DNA from: an uncultured Collinsella sp.
Lineage (GTDB): Bacteria > Actinomycetota > Coriobacteriia > Coriobacteriales > Coriobacteriaceae
DNA: 64,000 nucleotides
Assembly: GCA_934655755.1 (NCBI GenBank)
Contig: CAKUHA010000001.1
Location: 348,969-412,968, forward strand
Reading direction: 5' to 3'
Every line of letters begins with the position of its first letter. Position 1 is the first letter of the stretch. Below the pieces are notes generated by a model. The model was given only the letters and a program-made list of their open reading frames with translations, was not told where the DNA came from and searched no databases. Shown in pieces: positions 36,280-43,409 of this stretch. The translations under genes and the position numbers were made by a program.

Positions 36280-37194
36280 ATGACTGATGCCGTTGAGGTT
36301 CTGCGAATTGATTCGCTCGAGGACGAGCGGCTCGATGCCTACGTGCGACTGACCGAGCGAGAGCTGCGCTGCGTGCTGGAGCCGCAAAAGGGCATCTTTA
36401 TCGCCGAGAGTGCCAAGGTCATAGAGCGTGCGGTGCGCGCTGGATACGAGCCGGTGAGCTTTCTGTTGGGTGAGCGCTGGCTCGATCAGATGATGCCGCT
36501 GTTTGAGCGCCTGGTTGTGCGCGAGGGCGCGGGTCCGGTTCCTGTGTTCGTGGCCTCCATGGAGCTCATGGAGCAGTTGACGGGCTTTAACGTGACGCGC
36601 GGTGCGCTCGCGGCGTTCCGTCGCCCGCGTCAGATTCCTGTTGATGAGTTTCTGGGCGGCGTCGTCGAGGCGGCGGGGGAGCGCCCGGTGCGCGTATGCG
36701 TGCTTGAGGGTATTGTCGACCACACAAACGTGGGCGCGATTTTCCGCTCGGCCGCCGCGCTCAACGTCGACGGCATTTTGGTGAGCCCTACGTGCTGCGA
36801 TCCGCTGTATCGTCGCTCTGCCCGCGTGAGCATGGGCACGGTGTTTCAGGTGCCGTGGACGCGTATTGGCAGTGAGGCTCGCGTGTGGCCACATGATGGC
36901 CTGGCCGCGCTTCATGATGCCGGTTTTTCGTGTGCCGCCATGGCGTTGACGGATGACTCCGTTTCGCTGGACGATCCTGTGCTGCAGGAGATTGATCGCC
37001 TGGCGATCTTTATGGGCACCGAGGGTGCCGGTCTGGGCGCCAAGACCATCGCGGGCTGTGACCGGGCCGTGCGCATCCCGATGGCGCACGGGGTCGATTC
37101 GCTCAACGTGGCCGCGGCGAGTGCCGTCGCCTTTTGGCAGCTGTGCCCGCACGTGAGCAACGAGTATCACTACCAGCCGGGTTTGTATCACTAG
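36280..37194 (+). CDS. SpoU/TrmH-family RNA 2'-O-methyltransferase
   Basis: 304 residues. An N-terminal substrate-recognition domain (GIFIAESAKVIERAVRAGYEPVSFLLGERW) is followed by the SPOUT knot with its three family motifs: DHTNVGAIFRSAAALNVDGIL, LAIFMGTEGAGLG, and IPMAHGVDSLNVAAASAVAFW. The family methylates ribose in rRNA or tRNA. The exact target cannot be read from the sequence. It is probably monocistronic. Confidence 0.9.
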   Translation: MTDAVEVLRIDSLEDERLDAYVRLTERELRCVLEPQKGIFIAESAKVIERAVRAGYEPVSFLLGERWLDQMMPLFERLVVREGAGPVPVFVASMELMEQLTGFNVTRGALAAFRRPRQIPVDEFLGGVVEAAGERPVRVCVLEGIVDHTNVGAIFRSAAALNVDGILVSPTCCDPLYRRSARVSMGTVFQVPWTRIGSEARVWPHDGLAALHDAGFSCAAMALTDDSVSLDDPVLQEIDRLAIFMGTEGAGLGAKTIAGCDRAVRIPMAHGVDSLNVAAASAVAFWQLCPHVSNEYHYQPGLYH

Positions 37195-37319
37195 CCGAGT
37201 GTGATATCCGAGTCGTGCGAGCGGGGTATTTCTATAATCTTCGCTTGGTGCTAGGCTGGTCATTATTGTAACTATTATCAGCTGTTTTGTCGGTTGACGT
37301 GCGCTTTTGGGGAGGGCGT

Positions 37320-38669
37320 GTGGCTAAGAAATCTACGGCTATCGATGTAACGCAGGGTGTTATTTGGCAGCAGCTGCTTTCGCTGTGCGTTCCCATCTTT
37401 TTTAGTTCGTTTTTTCAGCAGGCCTACACGCTTATCGGTACCTATATTGTCGGCCAGTTTGGCGGCAAGCTCGCGCTGGGTGGCATTCAGGCCACGATGG
37501 TGCTCACTGAGCTCTGCATTGGTTTTTGCGTTGGAGTCGGTGCCGGCTGCGCGGTCATTACCGGTCAGTATTTTGGCCAGCACGATGATGTGCGACTGAG
37601 TCGTTCGGTCCATACGGCCATGACGCTCGCGCTGGTGGGCGGTATCGTTTTCTCGATTCTTGGCATAGTGTTCGTTGAGCCCATGCTGGTGCTTATGAAC
37701 ACGCCGCATGAACTATTGGCCGAGGGCGTGGCCTATGCTCGTTGTTATTTTGCCGCCATGGTTGCGGCGCTGCTGCTCAATATGGGAACTGCATTGCTGC
37801 GCGCCGTGGGCGACACGCGCGGGCCTGCTGTGATCATCGCTTCCGGCTGCCTTGTTAATGCGGTGCTGGATGTCATTTTCGTTGCCGTGCTTCATATGGA
37901 GGCTCTGGGCTGCGGCATCGCGGTGGCGCTGACCATTTGCTCCAACGCCACGATGATCGTGATTCGTATGATGCACGCACCGGGTGCGTGGCGGCTTTCA
38001 CTGTCCAAACTCGGCATCGATCGCGGTATTTGCAAGAGTATGATCTCGTGCGGTCTGCCACTCGGTTTTCAATCGGCTGCCTATTCGATCTCGAACGTGC
38101 TGATCCAGGTGTCGGTCAACTCGTTTGGTGCCGATGTCACCACGGCATGGGGTCTTTCGGGCCGTTTGGATGGCATTGTCTGGATGGTGACCGAGGCGCT
38201 CGGCGTATCGATCACTACGTTCTCGGCGCAGAACTTTGGCGCGCGCAATTACGAGCGCATGCGCAAGGGCTACCACACGTCGCTCGTGCTGTCGTTTATG
38301 CTCATTGGTGGCCTGTCTGCCGTGCTGCTGGTGTTCTCGGGTCCGTTGTCGCGTCTGTTTGTCGACGATGCTTCGATTTCGGCGTACACCACGACGATTC
38401 TTCATTTTATCGCGCCGTTCTACGCGATCTTCTCGATTATCGAAAACGCGTCGGGCTCCATTCGCGGCGCCGGCGTGAGCTTGCAGCCCATGCTGCTCAC
38501 GATTTTTGGCACCGTCGTGCTCAGGGTGATCTGGGTGTTTGCGATCATGCCCTTCGATCCGTCGCTTGAGCACCTGCTGCTGGTTTACCCCGTAACCTGG
38601 CTCATCACGGCCACTATGTTCACCATCTACCACCACAGCGGCAACTGGCTAGGTCGCGCCACCGCCTAG
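37320..38669 (+). CDS. MATE family efflux transporter
   Basis: 449 residues with about 12 hydrophobic segments, in the MATE pattern of two six-helix halves. Characteristic stretches are VPIFFSSFFQQAYTLIGTYIVGQFGG, GVGAGCAVITGQYFGQ and NMGTALLRAVGDTRGPA. It exports drugs or organic cations in exchange for Na+ or H+; the substrate is unknown. GTG 37320 is chosen because GGGGAGGG lies just upstream. Its stop codon is inside a 30-nt palindrome shared with the convergent cobO gene. Confidence 0.88.
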   Translation: MAKKSTAIDVTQGVIWQQLLSLCVPIFFSSFFQQAYTLIGTYIVGQFGGKLALGGIQATMVLTELCIGFCVGVGAGCAVITGQYFGQHDDVRLSRSVHTAMTLALVGGIVFSILGIVFVEPMLVLMNTPHELLAEGVAYARCYFAAMVAALLLNMGTALLRAVGDTRGPAVIIASGCLVNAVLDVIFVAVLHMEALGCGIAVALTICSNATMIVIRMMHAPGAWRLSLSKLGIDRGICKSMISCGLPLGFQSAAYSISNVLIQVSVNSFGADVTTAWGLSGRLDGIVWMVTEALGVSITTFSAQNFGARNYERMRKGYHTSLVLSFMLIGGLSAVLLVFSGPLSRLFVDDASISAYTTTILHFIAPFYAIFSIIENASGSIRGAGVSLQPMLLTIFGTVVLRVIWVFAIMPFDPSLEHLLLVYPVTWLITATMFTIYHHSGNWLGRATA

Positions 38670-38695
38670 CCATTGGGGACGTCCCCAATGGCTAG
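38666..38695. repeat. 30-nt perfect palindrome containing two stop codons, GGGAC-type copy 2
   Basis: The core CATTGGGGAC/GTCCCCAATG (38671-38690) is extended by CTAGC/GCTAG to a perfect 30-nt inverted repeat. The TAG stop of the MATE gene (38667-38669) and the TAG stop of cobO on the other strand (38692-38694) are symmetric parts of it. There is no T-tract. It is the second copy of the 20-nt core at 18391-18410. Confidence 0.7.
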
Positions 38696-39177
38696 TATTC
38701 GATGCCTTGGCGGGCTAGGAGACCTTCGTCGAAGTAGTGCTTGACGGGGCGCATTTCGGTGACCAGGTCGGCGAGGTCCGCCAGCGGCAGCAGGCCGCGC
38801 CCGGTCAACACGAGCTCGGTGGTGGCGGGCTTCATTGCGATTAGCGCTTCGACATCCTCGCGCGTTACAAAGCCGCGTCGCATGGCTTCTCCCAGCTCAT
38901 CCAAGATCAGCACGTCGACCTGGCTAATCTGCTCGCGCGCCAGCTCCATGATCTGTGCCGCACAGGCCTCGGGTGTGTCGCGGTCGGCTTGTACGATGCG
39001 TAGCCCCAATCGAGGTGCTGCGTCGTGTTCGGCGCAGTGCAGCTTCTTGGCAAACTGAAGCATGAGCACGTTAAGTCCATAGCCCGTGGCGCGCAGCGCG
39101 AGCCCCAACGCAGCCGTCGTCTTGCCCTTGCCGTCGCCCGTATAGATTTGAACTTTGCCGACTTCCAGAGATGCCAT
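38692..39177 (-). CDS. cobO: cob(I)yrinic acid a,c-diamide adenosyltransferase
   Basis: Transfers the adenosyl group of ATP to cobalt in corrinoid synthesis or salvage. 161 residues with the P-loop GDGKGKTTAALGLALRATGYG (from residue 14), LMLQFAK, VDVLILDELGEAMRRGFV and ELVLTGRG. These define the CobO/BtuR (CobA) family. No other cobalamin gene is nearby, so a salvage role is possible. It is divergent from ftsH. Confidence 0.93.
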   Translation of the reverse strand: MASLEVGKVQIYTGDGKGKTTAALGLALRATGYGLNVLMLQFAKKLHCAEHDAAPRLGLRIVQADRDTPEACAAQIMELAREQISQVDVLILDELGEAMRRGFVTREDVEALIAMKPATTELVLTGRGLLPLADLADLVTEMRPVKHYFDEGLLARQGIEY

Positions 39178-39254
39178 ATCTATCCTTTCGTACCGTGCGT
39201 CGGTTTATCGCCGTCCGGGTTGGGTATTCTAGAAAACATTATCAACCCCAGTAG

Positions 39255-41162
39255 ATGGAGTTCAACCAGATGGAGATGGATGACAACAAACGTAGACGGA
39301 ATATGATCCTCTACGTGCTCATCGCCTTCGTCGTCTACCTCGTGCTCTCGACCGTTCTGTTCCCCAACATCGGTCACACGCAGCAGATTACGAAGACCGA
39401 TTATTCGACGTTTGTCAAAGCGCTCGATAAGAAGAGCGTCGACAAGGTCGAGTACAACACGGACGATTACACGATTTATTACACCAAGAAGGGCGAGGAC
39501 GAGAACATCGCCTACAAGACGACCGGCGTGCCGAATGACGCGGGCTTTACCGATCGCGTGCTTGAATCTGGCGCCTCGCTTGAGTCGGTCGTTCCCGATA
39601 AGAACTCGGGTCTGATGACCTACTACCTGCTCACCCTCATCCTTCCCATGGCGATTTTCTTCTTGATTGGCTGGTGGCTCAACCGCCGCATGAAGAAGGC
39701 CATGGGTGATGACGGTCCGTCGATGAACTTTGGCGGCGGTGGTTTTGGCGGCGGTGGACTGGGCAAGTCCGGCGCGCGCGTGATCGCCTCCAAGGACGTG
39801 GGCGTGACCTTTAAGGACGTCGCCGGCCAGGAAGAGGCCAAGGAGTCCCTCAAGGAGGTCGTCGACTTTCTGGAGAAGCCGCAGCGCTACGAGGAGATCG
39901 GCGCCAAGCTGCCGCGCGGTGCCCTCCTTGTCGGCCCCCCGGGTACCGGTAAAACCCTGCTTGCCAAGGCTGTGGCCGGCGAGGCTGGTGTTCCGTTCTT
40001 TAGCATTTCGGGCTCTGAGTTCGTCGAGATGTTCGTCGGTCGTGGCGCCGCCAAGGTGCGTGACCTGTTTAAGCAGGCCAAGGAAAAGGCCCCGTGCATC
40101 GTCTTTATTGACGAGATTGATACCATCGGCAAGAAGCGCGATGGCGGCGGCTTTAGTGGCAACGACGAGCGCGAGCAGACACTCAACCAACTGCTGACCG
40201 AGATGGACGGTTTTGATAACCATAAGGGTATCGTCGTCCTCGCCGCGACCAACCGCCCCGACAGCCTCGATCCGGCTTTGCTGCGCCCCGGCCGTTTTGA
40301 CCGCCGCATTCCCGTCGAGCTGCCCGACCTGACCGGCCGTAAGAACATCCTCGAGTTGCATGCCAAGAGCGTGAAGACGCAACCGCCGATTGACCTGACC
40401 GCGATTGCCCGCGCCACGCCCGGTGCCTCGGGTGCCGACCTCGCAAACATCATCAACGAGGGCGCCCTGCGCGCTGTCCGCGAGGGTCGCAAGCGTGCCA
40501 CGCAGGACGACTTTGAGGAGTCGGTGGAGGTCGTCATCGCCGGACAGCAGCGTAAGTCCACGGTGCTGTCCGACCACGAGAAGCAGGTCGTTTCCTATCA
40601 TGAGATCGGCCATGCTATCGTTGCCGCCCGCCAGAAGGGCTCCGCGCCGGTTACGAAGATCACCATCGTTCCGCGCACGAGCGGTGCTTTGGGCTACACC
40701 ATGCAGGTCGAGGAGGACGAGCGCTTCCTGACCACGCGCCAGGAGGTCCTGGACAAGCTCGCCGTCTACTGCGGCGGCCGTGCGGCCGAGGAGCTCATCT
40801 TTGGCGAGATGACGACCGGTGCCGCCAACGATATCGAGCAGGCCACCAAGCTCGCCCGCAACATGGTGACGCGCTTTGGTATGTCCGACGAGTTTGGCAT
40901 GATGGCACTCGGTACCGTTCAGAACGCGTACCTCAACCAGGACACGTCGCTTACCTGCGCTCCCGGTACGGCCGAGCGCGTTGACGCAATTGTCGCCAAG
41001 CTGATCGAGGACGCGCACGATCGCGCCCTGCAGATCCTGAAGGAGAACAAGTTCAAGCTCCATGAGCTTGCCCGTTATCTGTACAAGAAGGAGACCATCA
41101 CGGGCGAGGAGTTCATGAACCTTCTCACGCGTGAGAACCCGCTGATGCCGAAGCAGCAGTAA
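39255..41162 (+). CDS. ftsH: ATP-dependent zinc metalloprotease FtsH
   Basis: Membrane-anchored AAA+ protease for quality control. Two transmembrane segments (about 16-36 and 117-139) flank an extracytoplasmic domain. The AAA module has [19 protein letters not shown] (about 226) and the second region of homology ([21 protein letters not shown]). The protease domain holds HEIGH at 449-453. 635 residues. The start is uncertain: ATG 39255 lacks a clear ribosome site, and ATG 39270 (MEMDDNKRR) is an alternative. Confidence 0.96.
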   Translation: MEFNQMEMDDNKRRRNMILYVLIAFVVYLVLSTVLFPNIGHTQQITKTDYSTFVKALDKKSVDKVEYNTDDYTIYYTKKGEDENIAYKTTGVPNDAGFTDRVLESGASLESVVPDKNSGLMTYYLLTLILPMAIFFLIGWWLNRRMKKAMGDDGPSMNFGGGGFGGGGLGKSGARVIASKDVGVTFKDVAGQEEAKESLKEVVDFLEKPQRYEEIGAKLPRGALLVGPPGTGKTLLAKAVAGEAGVPFFSISGSEFVEMFVGRGAAKVRDLFKQAKEKAPCIVFIDEIDTIGKKRDGGGFSGNDEREQTLNQLLTEMDGFDNHKGIVVLAATNRPDSLDPALLRPGRFDRRIPVELPDLTGRKNILELHAKSVKTQPPIDLTAIARATPGASGADLANIINEGALRAVREGRKRATQDDFEESVEVVIAGQQRKSTVLSDHEKQVVSYHEIGHAIVAARQKGSAPVTKITIVPRTSGALGYTMQVEEDERFLTTRQEVLDKLAVYCGGRAAEELIFGEMTTGAANDIEQATKLARNMVTRFGMSDEFGMMALGTVQNAYLNQDTSLTCAPGTAERVDAIVAKLIEDAHDRALQILKENKFKLHELARYLYKKETITGEEFMNLLTRENPLMPKQQ

Positions 41163-41183
41163 GGCTGGTCGCATAACGTCGTA

Positions 41184-41222
41184 CGCCCCATTTGAGCGAT
41201 GATCTCAAATGGGGCGTTTTGC
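41184..41222 (+). terminator. terminator after ftsH
   Basis: A perfect 13-bp stem, CGCCCCATTTGAG with CTCAAATGGGGCG, 7-nt loop, then TTTTG. The T-run ends just before the ribosome site of the next gene. Confidence 0.85.
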
Positions 41223-41237
41223 TCAGGAGGTTGGGGA

Positions 41238-41693
41238 ATGAAGATCGTGGTGAGCGCCTGCTTGATGGGCGAGAGCTGTAAGTACAACGGGCTCGACAAT
41301 TATCATCGCGAGCTGGTCGTAGCGTGCGAGCGCACGGGGACCGAGGTACTGCTGGTGTGCCCCGAGGTCTTTGGTGGCCTTCCGACGCCGCGTGACCCGT
41401 CCGAAATCGTGAGCGGTGAGGTTCGCACCCGTGAGGGCGTGTCGGTCGACCGTGAGTTTCGCTTGGGCGCCCAGCGCGCGCTCGATATGTGCGAACAGGC
41501 GGGCGGTCCGGATGAGATCGTCGCGTGCATCCTGCAGGACCGCAGTCCATCGTGTGGCGTGGGACGTATCTACGACGGAACCTTTAGCGGAGCCCTCACG
41601 CCGGGCAACGGTGTCTTCGTCGACCTGCTGCTCCGCCACGGCTACCGCGTGATCCCTGCAAGCGAATTCGACCCGAGCATCCTGCAACAGTAA
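41238..41693 (+). CDS. DUF523 (YbbK-like) protein
   Basis: 151 residues with the family hallmarks VVSACLMGESCKYNG at the N-terminus, CPEVFGGLPTPRDPSEI, and LQDRSPSCGVGRIYDGTFSG. The conserved cysteines suggest a metal or redox site, but the family has no settled function. ATG 41238 is chosen because CAGGAGG lies just upstream. Confidence 0.88.
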   Translation: MKIVVSACLMGESCKYNGLDNYHRELVVACERTGTEVLLVCPEVFGGLPTPRDPSEIVSGEVRTREGVSVDREFRLGAQRALDMCEQAGGPDEIVACILQDRSPSCGVGRIYDGTFSGALTPGNGVFVDLLLRHGYRVIPASEFDPSILQQ

Positions 41694-41697
41694 AAGA

Positions 41698-41734
41698 AAA
41701 GGGGGTAGCCATCGAATGGATGACTGCCCCCTTT
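41698..41734 (+). terminator. terminator after the DUF523 gene
   Basis: AAAGGGGGTAG pairs with CTGCCCCCTTT (one G-U pair), with an inner CCAT/ATGG hairpin and a T3 end. Confidence 0.65.
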
Positions 41735-41786
41735 GCTGCGGCGATTAACTTATTTCAGCAGTGTTCAATGGTGTTTTCCCAGATAA

Positions 41787-41823
41787 AACCTGCCAAAATA
41801 AACCTGTCCCTTTTTGGCAGGTT
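41787..41823. repeat. hairpin with GTCCC loop, possible GGGAC-type relative
   Basis: AACCTGCCAAAA (41787-41798) pairs perfectly with TTTTGGCAGGTT (41812-41823). The loop contains AACCTGTCCC. It overlaps the stop codon of the minus-strand dehydrogenase gene and probably terminates it. Confidence 0.6.
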
Positions 41824-42910
41824 AGGCCAGCAGCGTGTGGCCGTAGGCGTTGGCGGTCTTGATGGCTGCGGTGAACTTCTCGTCGGTGAAGGGCTCCGGG
41901 TTTCCCTGTTTCCACTCGTTGGTGGCGTGAGCGAACTCGCACAGGGCCGGGATATCAGCCTCGGTAAGGCCGACCTGCTCAAGCGTCACGGGCAGGCCCA
42001 TCTGCTTGTTAAAGGCGGCATAGCGCTCAAGGTTCTCGGTATCACCCGTATAGGCAAACAGCACGAGCACTCCCAGGCTCACGACCTCACCGTGCAGATA
42101 GGTTCCCTCGTGCGGGATGCTGCAGGTGGCGTTGTAGAACGCATGCGCCACGCTCGAGTTGTAGTAGTAATCGTTCTGGTTCGTGAGGTTCGAGACATAG
42201 CCCGTGTTGACCACGATGTCGAGCGCGATCTGCTTGACGGCCTCGCTCGACAGGTCCTGACGCACATCCTCGAGACCCTGGACGCCATAGGTAAACAGCG
42301 GCTCGGAACAGGTGTGGGCAAGGGCCAGGCCAAGGCCGGCCGTGTGCTCCAGGTTGCCGGCGCTCGTGGCGTACTCAACCTCGGGTTGCTTGGACAGGGC
42401 ATCGCCCACGCCGGCCCAGAAGTACTCCGCCGGTGCCTCGGCGATGATCTTGGGGTTGATGAAGATGTGCGCGGGGCGGTTGGGGTACGAATAGCCCTCG
42501 AGCGAGCCGTCGTCGTTGTACACGACGGCAATGGCCGTCGCGGCGGAGCAGTTGGAGCAGATCGTCGGCACCGTGAAGACGATCTTCTTGAGCTCGATGG
42601 CCGCGGTCTTCACGGTGTCGAGCGCCTTGCCGCCGCCGCAGGCGATGAGCACGTCAGCCTCCTGGCAGGCAAGGGAGTTCACGACCTTGGCGATGTTGGC
42701 ACGCGTGCTGTTGGTGCCGTAGACGCGCGTCTCCAGAACCTTGACGTTGGTGCCCTCAAGGGCCGCCTCGATACCCGGCAGCGCCGCAGCCAGGGCGCGC
42801 TTGCCGCCAATGATGGCGACCTTCGTCGCTCCGTACTCGGCCAGTGCGGCGGGCAGCTCGGCAAAGCAGTCCTCGCCAACGGTGTAGTCGCTCATTCCAA
42901 TGGTGCGCAT
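41822..42910 (-). CDS. iron-containing alcohol/glycerol dehydrogenase family protein
   Basis: 362 residues of the group III alcohol dehydrogenase / dehydroquinate-synthase-like superfamily. The NAD-binding motif GGGKALDTVKTAAIE (about 93) is followed by PTICSNCSAATAIAVVYNDDG as in GldA-type enzymes. Metal-site candidates include the Asp in AGVGDALSK (about 170) and His in VAHAFYNATCSIPHEGTYLHGEVVSLG. Oxidises or reduces a small alcohol or polyol; the substrate is unknown. ATG 42910 with AAGG upstream is used; ATG 42895 is an alternative. Confidence 0.88.
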   Translation of the reverse strand: MRTIGMSDYTVGEDCFAELPAALAEYGATKVAIIGGKRALAAALPGIEAALEGTNVKVLETRVYGTNSTRANIAKVVNSLACQEADVLIACGGGKALDTVKTAAIELKKIVFTVPTICSNCSAATAIAVVYNDDGSLEGYSYPNRPAHIFINPKIIAEAPAEYFWAGVGDALSKQPEVEYATSAGNLEHTAGLGLALAHTCSEPLFTYGVQGLEDVRQDLSSEAVKQIALDIVVNTGYVSNLTNQNDYYYNSSVAHAFYNATCSIPHEGTYLHGEVVSLGVLVLFAYTGDTENLERYAAFNKQMGLPVTLEQVGLTEADIPALCEFAHATNEWKQGNPEPFTDEKFTAAIKTANAYGHTLLA

Positions 42911-43023
42911 GCCAACCTTCTTTCGTTCGATAAAGTGCTTTCAGGTATTTTGCTCCAATGCGGCTGAATCAGTCGCGAGAATTTCAAACCAAAATTTCTA
43001 AAGTATGAAACCAGTGTTGAGGG
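42911..43023. other. intergenic region before the ileS promoter
   Basis: AT-richer sequence holding the start signals of the minus-strand dehydrogenase gene. I see no gene or clear motif here. Confidence 0.35.
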
Positions 43024-43052
43024 TTTTTCGCCGGCGCGGAACGTGCTAGCAT
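43024..43052 (+). promoter_or_regulatory. probable promoter of the T-box/ileS transcript
   Basis: Extended -10 TG-C-TAGCAT (43044-43052) with a weak -35 TTTTTC (43024-43029) at 17 bp. The predicted start is near 43059, just before Stem I. Confidence 0.5.
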
Positions 43053-43058
43053 ACTCCG

Positions 43059-43366
43059 CATAAGCGTTGATGGGGACGAGTAGTCGGCCATCCGCATGCC
43101 ACAGAGAGCGGGGAGTGCTGAGAGCCCGTGCATGCGACCGATGAAAATCACCCCGGAGCTGCGGTCCCAACGGACGTGCCGCACAGGTGCGTCTTAGTAG
43201 ACATCGCCGAGATGGTCGTCGATACAGGCCAGCCGAGTAACGGATGCGAGCGCGCGGCGACGTGGGCGAGGGCATCTAAGCTGGGTGGTTAAGCGAAGAG
43301 CTTTTGCGGGTGCACTGCCCGTTTTTGTGGCGCTTCGTCCCAGCTTGAAGGGACGGGCGCTTTTTT
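43059..43366 (+). promoter_or_regulatory. T-box riboswitch, isoleucine specific
   Basis: Stem I starts with GGGG (43072-43075) pairing CCCC (43151-43154). The specifier loop has ACGAGTA on one side and GAAAATCA on the other, closed by GTCGG/CCGAT. The specifier reads ATC (43147-43149), an isoleucine codon matching ileS downstream. The antiterminator is AAGCTGGG (43278-43285), a T-box bulge TGGTTAAG, and CGAAG, pairing with CTTCG (43333-43337) and CCCAGCTT (43340-43347). The competing terminator GCGCTTCGTCCC/GGGACGGGCGC is followed by T6 (43361-43366). Uncharged tRNA-Ile should stabilise the antiterminator and allow ileS transcription. Confidence 0.9.
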
Positions 43367-43409
43367 GGTGCCCAGAGGGCGTGCGCGCCCATGACAAGAA
43401 AGGGGTACC

